Shown: piece after piece, positions 45,009 to 56,418 of the stretch
Position numbering within the stretch: the stretch's first letter is position 1
Layout: every line of letters begins with the position of its first letter
DNA from: Lysinibacillus xylanilyticus
GTDB lineage: Bacteria; Bacillota; Bacilli; Bacillales_A; Planococcaceae
NCBI RefSeq assembly: GCF_001708185.1
Contig: NZ_MDDN01000002.1
Coordinates: forward strand, 62,001 to 126,000
DNA length: 64,000 nucleotides
Direction of reading: 5' to 3'
The notes under the pieces: generated by a model
Database searches by the model: none
What the model was told of the DNA's origin: nothing
What the model saw: only the letters and a program-made list of their open reading frames with translations
Program-made: the position numbers and the translations under genes

Positions 45009-46394
45009 ATGGCTAACAAATCAATGGAAACAATCGTATCATTAGCGAAGCATCGCGGCTTTGTCTTCCCTGGTTCTGAAATCTACGGAGGCTTAGCAAA
45101 CACATGGGATTATGGTCCACTAGGTGTTGAATTAAAAAACAATGTTAAAAAAGCATGGTGGCAAAAATTTGTTCAAGAGTCAGAGCACAACGTTGGGCTA
45201 GACGCTGCAATTTTAATGAATCCAAAAGCTTGGGTGGCTTCTGGTCACGTTGGTAACTTTAATGACCCAATGATTGATTGTAAGGCATGTAAAGCGCGCC
45301 ATCGTGCTGATAAAATCATCGAAGACGCTGCACTAGCTAAAGGCGATGAAATTATTGTCGATGGTATGACATTTGACCAAATGAAAGAAACGATGGTTAA
45401 GTATGACGTAGTGTGCCCAGATTGCGGTAAGGCTGATTTCACAGATATCCGTCAATTCAATTTAATGTTCAAGACATTCCAAGGTGTAACAGAATCTTCT
45501 ACTAACGAAATTTATTTACGCCCAGAAACAGCACAAGGTATTTTCGTAAACTTTAAAAACGTTCAACGTTCTATGCGTAAACGTACACCATTCGGTATTG
45601 CACAAATTGGTAAATCATTCCGTAACGAAATTACACCAGGTAACTTCACATTCCGCACACGTGAATTCGAACAAATGGAGCTTGAGTTTTTCTGCAAGCC
45701 AGGTGAAGATCTTGAATGGCACGCATACTGGAGAGAATTTTGTAAAAACTGGTTGTTAAACTTAGGAATGAATGAAGAGTCTATGCGTCTTCGCGATCAC
45801 GAAGAAGATGAATTGTCTCACTACTCAAATGCTACAACTGATATCGAATTCAAATTCCCATTCGGCTGGGGCGAGCTTTGGGGCGTAGCGGATCGTACAG
45901 ATTACGATCTAAAACAACATATGGAACATTCTGGTGAAGATTTTACTTACATCGACCCAGTTACAAACGAACGCTATGTTCCATATTGTATCGAGCCTTC
46001 TTTAGGTGCAGACCGTGTAACATTAGCATTCTTATGCGATGCTTATGATGAAGAAGAGCTTGAAGGCGATGATAAGCGTACAGTTTTACGCTTCCACCCT
46101 GCTCTAGCACCATTTAAAGCTGCAGTCTTACCACTTTCTAAAAAGCTTTCGGATGAGGCTACTACTGTTTGGGCAGAGCTTCGCAAAGCATTCCCAGTTG
46201 ACTTTGACGAGTCACAATCAATCGGTAAACGTTATCGTCGACAAGATGAAATCGGTACACCATTCTGTATTACTTACGACTTCGACTCACAAGAGGATGG
46301 TCAAGTAACAGTGCGTCATCGTGATTCAATGTCTCAAGTTCGTATGCCAATTACAGATGTTAAAGCATACATTGAAAAACACCTTCAATTCTAA
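45009..46394 (+). CDS. glyS: Glycyl-tRNA synthetase, single-chain class II
   Basis: 461 aa, alpha2 archaeal/eukaryotic type, not the alpha2beta2 GlyQ-GlyS of B. subtilis. Motif 2 is at [23 protein letters not shown], motif 3 at [14 protein letters not shown]; the inserted CxxC pairs are in DCKACKAR and CPDCGKAD; an anticodon-binding domain closes it. AAGGAGG precedes the ATG. Controlled by the T-box upstream. Confidence 0.97.
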   Translation: MANKSMETIVSLAKHRGFVFPGSEIYGGLANTWDYGPLGVELKNNVKKAWWQKFVQESEHNVGLDAAILMNPKAWVASGHVGNFNDPMIDCKACKARHRADKIIEDAALAKGDEIIVDGMTFDQMKETMVKYDVVCPDCGKADFTDIRQFNLMFKTFQGVTESSTNEIYLRPETAQGIFVNFKNVQRSMRKRTPFGIAQIGKSFRNEITPGNFTFRTREFEQMELEFFCKPGEDLEWHAYWREFCKNWLLNLGMNEESMRLRDHEEDELSHYSNATTDIEFKFPFGWGELWGVADRTDYDLKQHMEHSGEDFTYIDPVTNERYVPYCIEPSLGADRVTLAFLCDAYDEEELEGDDKRTVLRFHPALAPFKAAVLPLSKKLSDEATTVWAELRKAFPVDFDESQSIGKRYRRQDEIGTPFCITYDFDSQEDGQVTVRHRDSMSQVRMPITDVKAYIEKHLQF

Positions 46395-46411
46395 TTTAAG
46401 ACGTATATAAA

Positions 46412-46443
46412 GAGGGAGTCGCATGATCAGCGACTCCTTTTTA
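46412..46443 (+). terminator. glyS terminator
   Basis: GGAGTCGC-ATGATCA-GCGACTCC then TTTTT. Confidence 0.9.
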
Positions 46444-46445
46444 TA

Positions 46446-46537
46446 TGCATGACGCTCAGCTTTCACACTTTTGCTCCAACCGACTCATCGGATGTGCCCA
46501 GTCGAAACAGAGATCAACTCCACATTACGGCGATAGA
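46446..46537. repeat. Degenerate family A element
   Basis: GCTCCAACCGACTCATCGGA, GTGCCCAGTCGAAAC and GAGATCAACTCCACATTACG: the right half of a family A core with several substitutions. Confidence 0.65.
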
Positions 46538-46937
46538 CAAATTTATACATGTATTCAATAGTTTTTCAGGATATAATTCCCTCTATTATCCCCTTCATCA
46601 TTTTGATATAAATAAAGTATTATAGTTACTCTTTAAATAACAACAATTCACTACAATCCCAATCTATTAAGATTCAATCTCCCGGGATCAATACTAAAAG
46701 CTTGTACATATGAAGCAGAGGGAGACGAGTACTCATGTTTTTGAGACACTACAGGCGTGAATTATGCATGACAAGGATGCTTAGACCACACCCACAGAGA
46801 GCGCCCTCCAGCAATAAAAAGTGCAGGCAAGTACATATTTTGGTGAAGAGTCTTCATCCTGAAGGTTGAAATTGTGGGAGGATTCTAGCAAAAGGCAACA
46901 CTATAAAATTTTTTTGAATTACTTTGGAGGAAATAAT
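46538..46937 (+). other. Long unexplained leader of the SLH-protein gene
   Basis: About 400 bp without a gene. A GC-richer block at 46711-46870 may fold: GAGGG (46718-46722) can close with CCCTC (46804-46808), GAGTACTC is self-complementary, and CTTCA-TCC-TGAAG forms a hairpin at 46853-46865. I do not recognise it as a known riboswitch. Confidence 0.45.
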
Positions 46938-48350
46938 TTGAAGACTAATCGTTTTTATCAAATCGCAATGGCCTCGGCATTAGCAACAAGTGCTATTGTC
47001 ATTACACCCTCGGCACATGCCGCATCGGTATTCCCCGATATAAATGCGTCAACAGAGGAAGGCAAAGCAATTATTAACTTAGCCGAACGAGGCATTATTT
47101 CAGGCTACCCAGATGGCACATTTAAACCCGCGAACCCAATTACTCGTACACAAGCAGCAAAAATTTTAGCTGGTATTTTAAAGCTCGATACGGTTCATGT
47201 AAAAAACCCCAATTTTAAGGATGTAAAACCTGGCGATGAGAATTATGGTGCTATCGCAGCATTAGCAAACGCTGGCATTATTAGTGGCTCAAATGGCTAT
47301 TTCAACCCAACAAAAAATATTACTCGTGGACAAATGTCAAAAATGATTGTGAAAGGCTTTAATTTAACGATTACAAACGATATTGACATTCCTTTCAACG
47401 ATGTCAAGGCGGGCAGTGAATACGAACCATATATAAAAACACTATTTGCCAACAGCATAACAAAAGGTACAACCCCTACTACCTTTGGGCCTCAAAGCAA
47501 TGTAAAACGCTCGCAATTAGCGTCTTTCGTTGTACGCGCGGAAAATGTTCAAGGCAATGTTACTGTTTACGCTAGTCAATTCAATCAGGACTATATCTTT
47601 GCTTCATATGGCGGTATTAACCCAGCTGAAGATATTTTCACATGGGACGAAGAAGAAGATATGACGGAATCGATCACCCTTAAGCCGCTAAAAGAGGGCA
47701 CAGGCAAATTAGTGCTTACGGGCTTTAACGAAGAAACTGAAGAATTTAAGGATATCTTTTATGTAGTTCATGTGAAAAATGTAGATGGAAAGCTGCAAAC
47801 AACTCTTCAAGAAGTAAATGAGGCGGATCACGTAGAAAACTTACCGCTCAACTTATTGGAAACTGATTTGAAATTTATCCCTACAGAAGTGAGTATTCAA
47901 ACAGCAGATGGTCAAGCCTTATCTCCTGAATTATATAGTTTTACATCAACTAATAATACAGCTACACTTGCTATCTATAAAAACGGGCAATATATGCTGA
48001 CATTCTCCAATGGTACACAACAACAAATGATGGCTGCAGATGTCGATACGTATGATTTCGTGCGCAGTATTGACATGTATCAGATTACAGATGAGTTAGC
48101 GTTTTCTAGTGATGATCTATCGTTCGAGCCAACAAGTGTTGCTTTAGAACAGTTAAATTATGAGCCAGCAGCTGTGAAAGCTTCAATAAAGGAAAACAAA
48201 GTAAATGTTACACCACTAGCAGAAGGCACTTCTATTTTGCATATTACAGGTAAAAATGGTGAAACTGCTTATTTATATATTGAATTTCTAAAAATCGCTA
48301 ATAAATGGGCTACTAATTACGAATTCATGGATGATCAAGAAGAAATTTAA
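46938..48350 (+). CDS. S-layer homology (SLH) domain cell-wall protein
   Basis: 470 aa from TTG 46938, 7 bp after GGAGG. Sec signal peptide ending at SAHA-AS. Three SLH domains follow (about 30-80, 90-140, 150-205), each with ITR-Q-type helices such as GYPDGTFKPANPITRTQAAKIL; these bind pyruvylated secondary wall polymer. The remaining 260 residues are beta-rich and unassigned. B. subtilis has no such gene between glyS and recO, so it is a lineage-specific insertion. Confidence 0.9.
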   Translation: MKTNRFYQIAMASALATSAIVITPSAHAASVFPDINASTEEGKAIINLAERGIISGYPDGTFKPANPITRTQAAKILAGILKLDTVHVKNPNFKDVKPGDENYGAIAALANAGIISGSNGYFNPTKNITRGQMSKMIVKGFNLTITNDIDIPFNDVKAGSEYEPYIKTLFANSITKGTTPTTFGPQSNVKRSQLASFVVRAENVQGNVTVYASQFNQDYIFASYGGINPAEDIFTWDEEEDMTESITLKPLKEGTGKLVLTGFNEETEEFKDIFYVVHVKNVDGKLQTTLQEVNEADHVENLPLNLLETDLKFIPTEVSIQTADGQALSPELYSFTSTNNTATLAIYKNGQYMLTFSNGTQQQMMAADVDTYDFVRSIDMYQITDELAFSSDDLSFEPTSVALEQLNYEPAAVKASIKENKVNVTPLAEGTSILHITGKNGETAYLYIEFLKIANKWATNYEFMDDQEEI

Positions 48351-48358
48351 AGTAAAAT

Positions 48359-48397
48359 GCCAGAAGATCAATATTATTGGTCTTCTGGCGTTTTTTC
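48359..48397. terminator. Bidirectional terminator
   Basis: GCCAGAAGA pairs with TCTTCTGGC, then T6; the recO stop lies inside it. Confidence 0.88.
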
Positions 48398-49168
48398 TTG
48401 ATCAGCATTTGTTCTTAGCTTTAATTCAGGCGTTCGCTCAAGCTGCTCAATAAATTTTTTAGTCTTAAAACGAATTCCTGTTTGCTCCTCATAAATTGTT
48501 GAAATTATTTTTTTGATAAAATATTTAGTTTCTTTTTTTAATTCTAATTTCCCAATCTGGTCAATCGGTACAGTATAAAACATTCGAATAAGCTTAAGCT
48601 GGGTCGGTGTTAATCGAATGATATAAGGATCATGATGATAGCAGCGATGACATAAAAAGCCTCCCTGCGCAAAGGAGAATGCAAATTCACCATCAACTGA
48701 ACCACAAGCAGCACACGTATGTAAAATAGGCTGCACACCTGTATAGGGTAGCATTTTCCATTCTACGAATAACGTAATAGCCTCTGGATCATAGCCTTCC
48801 TCAATTGCCTGTAATGCTTGTAGGAGCACATCGAATGCAAATGGCTCAGCTTTTCCTTCTTCTACTACACGCTCGACAAGTTCCATTATATAACTTGCAT
48901 ATGCCGTTGCCATTATATCCTCACGAATATGGCGCATTGAATTAAGATGCTCACCTTGTTGCATTGTCCCCATACCCGTATGATGCTGCACCATAAACAT
49001 GCCATACGTGAATGGCTGTGTCACAGATGCTAATCTACTAGAAGGCTTCTTGGCACCTCGAGCCATCGTAGCAACCTTTCCAGCTTCTCTTGTTAGTAAG
49101 GTGACAATTTTATTTGATTCTCCATAGGCTCGTACCTTTAGAACAATCCCTTCCCATTTATAAAGCAC
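48374..49168 (-). CDS. recO: DNA repair protein RecO
   Basis: 264 aa. OB fold at the N-terminus (WEGIVLKVRAYGESNKIVTLLT), then helices and a zinc site CAACG...CHRC. Loads RecA with RecR in recombinational repair. GTG start after GGAGGAGG. Downstream of era by 131 bp; the small yqzL gene that sits here in B. subtilis is not seen. Confidence 0.95.
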   Translation of the reverse strand: MLYKWEGIVLKVRAYGESNKIVTLLTREAGKVATMARGAKKPSSRLASVTQPFTYGMFMVQHHTGMGTMQQGEHLNSMRHIREDIMATAYASYIMELVERVVEEGKAEPFAFDVLLQALQAIEEGYDPEAITLFVEWKMLPYTGVQPILHTCAACGSVDGEFAFSFAQGGFLCHRCYHHDPYIIRLTPTQLKLIRMFYTVPIDQIGKLELKKETKYFIKKIISTIYEEQTGIRFKTKKFIEQLERTPELKLRTNADQEKTPEDQ

Positions 49169-49202
49169 TAGTCCTCCTCCTTTCTACAAGCTTCGCATGA
49201 AA

Positions 49203-49236
49203 ATAGAGCTCTCCAAAAGACTTTTGGACAGCTCCA
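49203..49236. terminator. Hairpin between era and recO
   Basis: GAGCTCTCCAAAAG pairs with CTTTTGGACAGCTC with one mismatch. T content is modest, so attenuation rather than full termination is possible. Confidence 0.65.
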
Positions 49237-49299
49237 TTCAAATTTTAGACATACATAGTAATGCTGTAGAATTATTTCACAATTTCACAACAGGATTTA

Positions 49300-50623
<1,324 letters not shown>

Positions 50624-50644
50624 TCACCTCTAAATAATAAATAG

Positions 50645-50879
50645 CTCATCACCATAATGTGGGTTGATTTCCATTCCAGCTGTGCGTTTCCTTGGGGCGT
50701 TCGATGAGCCGCTTGGGCCAAAAGGATGTTGTTCACGAACGCGCTATCATAGGACAGGATGCTCTTAGCCTTCGCTCCTCTATCGCTAATCCCTAAGAAG
50801 TCACCTAGCCTCCACTCCAATCAACTTATATAAATGGTATACATTTTAACAAATGTCATACCAAACTTTTGGTGATGAG
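50645..50879. repeat. Family A element, full length, dgkA/cdd gap
   Basis: 235 bp with perfect 10-bp terminal inverted repeats, CTCATCACCA (50645-50654) and TGGTGATGAG (50870-50879). Inside: GGGTTGATTTCC, GATGAGCCGCTTGGGCC, a decayed two-hairpin module (ACGAACGC...GCCTTCGC, 50735-50776), and CTCCACTCCAATCAACTTAT. No clear target duplication at the ends. Confidence 0.9.
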
Positions 50880-50950
50880 TCTAATACATCATAAATTCTC
50901 CAGCACAATTGCTACTACTTCATGACCGATTAATAATAGTTTTAGTAATG

Positions 50951-51301
50951 TTAAAACCATTTCGGTATAAAGATGAGTAATCCGATTATAGCACTGAATA
51001 TCGCAAATACAAGCACTGCACCCGCTGCAAGATCTTTAGCCTGCTTAGCGAGTGGGTGCATTTTTGGTGAAACTAGATCCACTACTCGTTCAATAGCAGT
51101 ATTAACTATTTCAAGTGCAAACATTAGTGCTATTAATATTAGCACTATATACCATTCCACACGTGATAAACCTGTAAAATAGCCAGCAATTAAAACAATT
51201 CCTGCACTTAGCAAGTGAGACTTAAAGTTTTGCTCTTTACAGGCTGTAACGATACCTTCAAAGGCATAACCAAAAGATCGGATATATTTGCGAACATTCA
51301 T
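50951..51301 (-). CDS. dgkA: Undecaprenol/diacylglycerol kinase
   Basis: 116 aa, three membrane helices, with the family motifs FGYAFEGI and EIVNTAIERVVDL. In Gram-positives it phosphorylates undecaprenol. Starts at the base after the ybeY stop. Confidence 0.95.
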   Translation of the reverse strand: MNVRKYIRSFGYAFEGIVTACKEQNFKSHLLSAGIVLIAGYFTGLSRVEWYIVLILIALMFALEIVNTAIERVVDLVSPKMHPLAKQAKDLAAGAVLVFAIFSAIIGLLIFIPKWF

Positions 51302-51775
51302 TTAATCTCGCCCTAAGCCAAAAGATTGTAAAATTTCATCCTGCTTACCGAACATAACCTTTTCATCTTCTGGTACCATATGATCGTAACCAAGAAGATG
51401 TAAAAAACCATGAACCGCTAAAAAACCTAATTCTCGTTCAAAAGTATGGCCATATTCATCCGCTTGTTCTTTCGTGCGATCCGTTGAAATAATAATATCG
51501 CCTAAAATGCGGGGCATCCCTTCGAATGTTACTTCCATTTCTCCCTCGCCTAATTCCTCCAAGGCAAACGAGATAACATCTGTAGGTTGGTCCTTATCAC
51601 GATATTCTCGGTTTATTTCTTGAATCGCTTCATTTGTCACAAACGTCACTGACACTTCTGTTTCCGGCTCAATATTCTCTACCTTCGCAGCATGCTGTAA
51701 AAGCTTTTCAACAAGCTCCATATGCTCTGCAGCTACTTCATTTGTTTCATCTGTAAAATCAATTGTTAAAATCAT
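51302..51775 (-). CDS. ybeY: Endoribonuclease YbeY
   Basis: 157 aa. Zinc motif [11 protein letters not shown] with a preceding FGDIIIST-like strand ([11 protein letters not shown]). Acts in 16S rRNA 3' maturation and ribosome quality control. AGGAGG precedes the ATG. Confidence 0.96.
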   Translation of the reverse strand: MILTIDFTDETNEVAAEHMELVEKLLQHAAKVENIEPETEVSVTFVTNEAIQEINREYRDKDQPTDVISFALEELGEGEMEVTFEGMPRILGDIIISTDRTKEQADEYGHTFERELGFLAVHGFLHLLGYDHMVPEDEKVMFGKQDEILQSFGLGRD

Positions 51776-51783
51776 AGATCCTC

Positions 51784-53904
51784 CTACTTATCTGCCTTTG
51801 GGTATTCAATACGTGAGTGGAAAATTCCATTCAACGTTCCACAAAGTACTCGCTCTATACATTTTAACTCTTTTATTGAAATATCGCATTCATCAAACTG
51901 ATTGTCTTGTACTCGATCATCAATAATTGAGCGTACCAACTTTTGAATTTTCTCTGCATTCGGTTCTTTCATCGACCGAACCGCTGCCTCCACACTGTCA
52001 GCAACACTAATAACTGCCGCTTCCTTTGTTTGTGGTTTTGGTCCTGGATATCTGTACTTTGTTTCATCAATACATTTTCCTTCTTCCTTCGCTTTAAAGT
52101 AGAAGTATTTCAACAGACTAGTCCCATGATGTTGCAAGGCAATATCAATAATTTCCTGTGGCATCTTATAACGATTTAGCATTTCAGCCCCATCAGTTGT
52201 ATGTGCGATTATAATTTCCGCACTTGTTTCCGGGGACAATGAATCATGCGGATTTATACCAGACATCTGATTCTCGATGAAAAAGGCAGGACGTTTCGTT
52301 TTGCCAATATCATGATAATAGCATCCTACACGTGCCAGTAATCCATCTGCTCCAATTTCCTCACATGCTGCCTCTGCTAAGTTCGCCACCATTACACTAT
52401 GATGATATGTTCCTGGAGACTCCATTAGTAATTTTTTCAGCAATGGATGGTTTGGGTTAGAAAGTTCAATTAAACGCAACGATGACAACAAACTAAATGC
52501 TGATTCAAAGAATGGTAAGAGACCCATTGTAAGAGCCCCTGATAGAAGGGCCGATACCAATGCAGCGATAAAGTAAAACAGCCACTCTGGCAAACCATAG
52601 GAAGACTGTGTCATCAGTAAATAAAATGCGATAAACGACATATTTACTAGCCCTATGACCCCAACTGCATGTAGAATATGCGATCGCTTTTCCATACTAC
52701 TTAAAAAGAATAAGCTCGCAAAGCCTCCAAAAATTATATACAGTGTAATTTCCATCTGCATGACAGATGAATAACCCTCTTGAAAAATAACACCAGCAGA
52801 TGCCGCTGTCATTACTGTAATAAGAACGGCAGCACGATCATTCACTAATAGCCGTACAAGCATCGTTGTCAACGCTGTTGGGAAAAGGAATGCAACAGTA
52901 ACATCGAAGCCCCCTGCGACCAGGCTAATAAATTTCATTAGCAGGATGGATAAACTATAAACAATTACTGTCACCAATAAAGCCTTACGTTTCTTGTTTT
53001 CATCCTCAACCGAACGTTCAAATAAAATAAATATGAACACCATTTGTAAAAGTATTAAAATGATAAGACCTGCAATCGGCTTCATCGATACTTTATTACT
53101 CACCATACCTAGAAGCTCTAATTGACGAAACGCCTCATTATCAATAATTTGACCTTCCTGTACGATGATTTGACCTTGAAGAATTCGAGTGGGTTCAACC
53201 GATTCCTTTGCCTGCTCTTTTCGAATTTTCGTTTGTTCATCGTTAATCGTTTCGTTTTCGATAATACTTGTACGTCCAATTAAAACTACCGTATTAAATA
53301 TTTTATCTGGATAGCCTCGTTGTCCGCGAATTTTTGTTTCAAAATCATTTTGAGCCGCAAACAAATTTTCTGAACGAATGGATTTTTGTAAATATTCCTG
53401 CACGAGTTTTGATAGTTGCGTACTTGTTCTTTTTAAATCTTCTTCACTTTGTACTAACAAACCTTCTAGCTGTGAATCAGTAAAAATAATGGGCATTTGA
53501 TCTGAATCTATGGATTCAAATTTTTTTCGGAGTTGCGCCACTTGATCGCCAATTGGAACTGGTTCTTTTTTGCTCGCAACATCCTCCTTTACTTCAAGAA
53601 CATAGTCAAATAAAGAAGTTACAATCGCAGCTCGCTGCTTGGCGACATCCTCGGAAAATTCATAAACTGGTTCTACAGCGTTTGCTGCTTTTTCTCGCTC
53701 CTGTTGGGTTTTATAAGTATCTTCAATCGTTTTAGTAGATCGAACTGTTTCAGGCGCTAGTTGTAAAGGTTTAAAATTATATGTAACACCTTTAACATTG
53801 CCATACATAAAAACAAATTGTAGGGCTCCTGTTAAGATGAGAACGACAATTAAAAAGTAGCGGAAACCAATAAGTTTTATGAATTTTTGTAATTGTTTCT
53901 CCAT
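51784..53904 (-). CDS. pgpH: 7TM-HD cyclic-di-AMP phosphodiesterase PgpH/YqfF
   Basis: 706 aa. N-terminal membrane helix, extracytoplasmic 7TMR-HDED domain, seven membrane helices (about 285-470), and a cytoplasmic HD domain: [22 protein letters not shown] and ALQHHGTS. Family members cleave c-di-AMP. This is notable as the same window carries a c-di-AMP riboswitch before ktrB. AGGAGG precedes the ATG. Confidence 0.95.
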   Translation of the reverse strand: MEKQLQKFIKLIGFRYFLIVVLILTGALQFVFMYGNVKGVTYNFKPLQLAPETVRSTKTIEDTYKTQQEREKAANAVEPVYEFSEDVAKQRAAIVTSLFDYVLEVKEDVASKKEPVPIGDQVAQLRKKFESIDSDQMPIIFTDSQLEGLLVQSEEDLKRTSTQLSKLVQEYLQKSIRSENLFAAQNDFETKIRGQRGYPDKIFNTVVLIGRTSIIENETINDEQTKIRKEQAKESVEPTRILQGQIIVQEGQIIDNEAFRQLELLGMVSNKVSMKPIAGLIILILLQMVFIFILFERSVEDENKKRKALLVTVIVYSLSILLMKFISLVAGGFDVTVAFLFPTALTTMLVRLLVNDRAAVLITVMTAASAGVIFQEGYSSVMQMEITLYIIFGGFASLFFLSSMEKRSHILHAVGVIGLVNMSFIAFYLLMTQSSYGLPEWLFYFIAALVSALLSGALTMGLLPFFESAFSLLSSLRLIELSNPNHPLLKKLLMESPGTYHHSVMVANLAEAACEEIGADGLLARVGCYYHDIGKTKRPAFFIENQMSGINPHDSLSPETSAEIIIAHTTDGAEMLNRYKMPQEIIDIALQHHGTSLLKYFYFKAKEEGKCIDETKYRYPGPKPQTKEAAVISVADSVEAAVRSMKEPNAEKIQKLVRSIIDDRVQDNQFDECDISIKELKCIERVLCGTLNGIFHSRIEYPKADK

Positions 53905-53977
53905 CTGGCACCTCCTCTATCTACCTACTATCATACCAATTCAAAAAACATTTTTCCCGAAAAATGTATAAGAAAGT

Positions 53978-54012
53978 AAAAAAACAGCTATACAAATTGT
54001 ATAGCTGTCACA
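53978..54012 (-). terminator. Terminator between phoH and pgpH
   Basis: ACAGCTATACAA pairs with TTGTATAGCTGT; T-run on both exits. Confidence 0.85.
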
Positions 54013-54032
54013 TTTTTTTCCATTTTAAAGAT

Positions 54033-54091
54033 CCTTCACCATAAGTGTGGTTGATTTCCGTTTTATGTCATCCACAATTTTTGGTGATAAG
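54033..54091. repeat. Minimal family A element
   Basis: About 59 bp: CTTCACCATAAGTGTGGTTG, then GTCATCCACAATTTTTGGTG and ATAAG. Only the two ends remain, joined directly. Confidence 0.8.
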
Positions 54092-54188
54092 CCTTTTTCC
54101 AACTAATTGCATGTAAATCGATATTGATAACGAATTTTGAGGTTACACTTCAATAGTTTTTTAGTATGAACTATTTGCATCTAGTGAA

Positions 54189-54352
54189 ACTTTAAATTCG
54201 TTACACCTGTCCTCACTTTCGGTACAGACTTTAATTCGTTGCACCTACCGTTCAGTTTCACTCCACTTTCGATGCAGACTTTAATTCGTTGCACCTGTCG
54301 CTTCGCTTTCGGTGCAGACTTTAATATGACCGCTTTAGCGGTCATATTAAAG
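54189..54352. repeat. Short direct repeats and perfect hairpin at the phoH end
   Basis: ACTTTAATTCGTTGCACC-like units recur at about 54189, 54228 and 54278, each followed by a hairpin such as GCACC...GGTGC with GCTTCGCTTTCGG in its loop. The block ends in a perfect 15-bp stem, CTTTAATATGACCGC/GCGGTCATATTAAAG (54319-54352), that includes the phoH stop codon. No T-run follows, so it may protect the mRNA end rather than terminate. Confidence 0.8.
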
Positions 54353-55303
54353 TTGCTGTTCTTCGTAGGCTTTGATGATTTTGGCTACGATTGGATGACG
54401 TACTACATCACCTTGCTCTAAAATTTGGAAATCTATAGACTTTACATATTTTAGTGTTCGCTCTGCCACAATTAATCCCGATTCTGTATTTTTAGGTAGG
54501 TCGATTTGTGTTTTATCGCCCGTAATGACCATTTTTGAGCCAAAGCCTAGTCGCGTTAGAAACATCTTCATTTGTTGATGTGTCGTATTTTGGGCTTCAT
54601 CTAAAATGACAAAAGCATCGTCTAGCGTACGACCACGCATATACGCTAAAGGTGCAATTTCGATTGTGCCTCGTTCAATAAGTCGTTGAGTTTGTTCTGT
54701 CCCGTAAATATCGTTTAGAGCGTCATAAAGAGGGCGTAAATACGGATCTACCTTTTCCTTCAAATCACCTGGAAGAAAGCCTAAAGATTCCCCTGCCTCT
54801 ACTGCAGGGCGTGTTAAAATAATACGCTTAACGTGCCCATTTTTTAGCGCCTGTGTTGCCATGACTACCGCTAAATACGTTTTCCCAGTACCAGCTGGAC
54901 CGATACCAAAAACAACGTCTTTATGACGGATTGCTTGTATGTATTCTCGTTGACCGATTGTTTTTGCACGGATAGGCTTTCCTTTCGTCGTGCGTGCTAT
55001 TTCTTCATCATATAGTTCTGCAAAATATTCGATTGTTCCTTTTTGTGTCATTTCAATAGCTGTTGCAACATCACGTTGATCAATATTAATTCCTTTGCGA
55101 ATGACCTTTAAAAGAGCATGTAAAAGGAATGTCGCTTGTTCCTTCGCATCTTCTTCACCAGCAAGCTGAATTTGTTCACCACGCGTAATAATGTGGACAT
55201 GTAGAGCCTCTTCGATTAACTTCATATTGGCATCGGAAATTCCGAGTAGCATGACTGCCTCGTTTGGATTATCCACTTGTAATACAGTTAAATGTTCTGA
55301 CAT
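54347..55303 (-). CDS. phoH: PhoH family ATPase (YbeZ-like)
   Basis: 318 aa. N-terminal KH-like region, then a P-loop ATPase with Walker A GPAGTGKTYLAV and Walker B AFVILDEAQN. YbeZ partners YbeY in rRNA processing. I start at ATG 55303, 8 bp after AAGGAG; the ATG at 55309 is too close. It begins 2 bp after yqfD ends. Confidence 0.95.
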   Translation of the reverse strand: MSEHLTVLQVDNPNEAVMLLGISDANMKLIEEALHVHIITRGEQIQLAGEEDAKEQATFLLHALLKVIRKGINIDQRDVATAIEMTQKGTIEYFAELYDEEIARTTKGKPIRAKTIGQREYIQAIRHKDVVFGIGPAGTGKTYLAVVMATQALKNGHVKRIILTRPAVEAGESLGFLPGDLKEKVDPYLRPLYDALNDIYGTEQTQRLIERGTIEIAPLAYMRGRTLDDAFVILDEAQNTTHQQMKMFLTRLGFGSKMVITGDKTQIDLPKNTESGLIVAERTLKYVKSIDFQILEQGDVVRHPIVAKIIKAYEEQQL

Positions 55304-55305
55304 AA

Positions 55306-56418
55306 TCATTCTCCTTGTAGGCCTTGTATTGGACTGGCAATGTTTTCATTGACTAAAAATAGAACTTTCCCTTCAACTGTACCATTCCCCCACTTTACCT
55401 GTAAAAGGTTTTCTTTTTTTATAACCGTTTTCGTAGGTAATGAACGCAGCACCTTTTCATGTAGTAATGGTATGAGCAATGAATCTATTTTGGATTCATC
55501 AAGCTCAACTTGCATTTTTTTAGTGTACTGTTCCTCAACAATCGAAATATATGGATCGAGCCAATTAGGTAGATCTTTCTTTTGCACATAGTCAACTTTT
55601 TCTTTATGAATGCCTTTCACTAGTACACGCCACCGCTTCTGTTGTAGCGTTTCCATCGTGAGCTTTGTTGGAATTTTAAACGAACATTCAAGCCAATAAT
55701 CAGCGTAAACCTCTCCCTTTGCCCCAACAAAAACATCGTCTTCACCACTTTCAATTACTCCACTTACGAGCGTATCACCTTCGTACGCTGTATCATTCAC
55801 TGAAATTTTACGTTCACCATTCTGAATATTAAAGTGAGTAATTACACCACTTTTTGTTGCTACTAAATGCGTAGCAAGTTTTTCATTCGTTTGTTTAGTT
55901 TGTTTCGGGGACTCCTGAGGCCGTAAAATTACACGTCCGCCATACTTTTCAATATGCACCCACGAAAGATCTCGATGCTCTTCTAAAAGCTTCTGACGAA
56001 TGACAGCGTCTGAAGGTAATACTTTTTTAGTCATGGGCGTTTCTAATTGAAATGTATTTTGAAAGGTCTTGCCTAGACGTTGCTCTAACTCTGGTGATGC
56101 CGCTTCTATGTCTACACGCCAAATAACCTGTGCACATAGTAATGGAATTAATATCATCATCGCTAGGCCAAGTAAGGTCCAAAGCTGTGCCCGAAAAACA
56201 TGAAGCTCATCAGCATAATAGACAGCCATTTTAAGTCGATAATGACTTCGTTCACGACGAATTTTGGATAGATAGTGCATAGTTGTTTCAAAAGCAACCT
56301 CTTGCTCACGAAAGACAACACGCTTTAATGGTACATGTTGTGCGTGCAATGCTTGAATAAAAGGATGAACATTTTCGTGGCGCTTTATACGTATGATAAT
56401 TGGTCGATTATTCCACAT
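55306..56418 (-). CDS. yqfD: Sporulation protein YqfD
   Basis: 370 aa. A cytoplasmic N-terminal part, one membrane helix (LWTLLGLAMMILIPLLCAQVI), and a large outer domain. Stage IV sporulation family expressed in the mother cell in B. subtilis, role in spore integrity. Overlaps yqfC by 11 bp. Confidence 0.9.
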   Translation of the reverse strand: MWNNRPIIIRIKRHENVHPFIQALHAQHVPLKRVVFREQEVAFETTMHYLSKIRRERSHYRLKMAVYYADELHVFRAQLWTLLGLAMMILIPLLCAQVIWRVDIEAASPELEQRLGKTFQNTFQLETPMTKKVLPSDAVIRQKLLEEHRDLSWVHIEKYGGRVILRPQESPKQTKQTNEKLATHLVATKSGVITHFNIQNGERKISVNDTAYEGDTLVSGVIESGEDDVFVGAKGEVYADYWLECSFKIPTKLTMETLQQKRWRVLVKGIHKEKVDYVQKKDLPNWLDPYISIVEEQYTKKMQVELDESKIDSLLIPLLHEKVLRSLPTKTVIKKENLLQVKWGNGTVEGKVLFLVNENIASPIQGLQGE

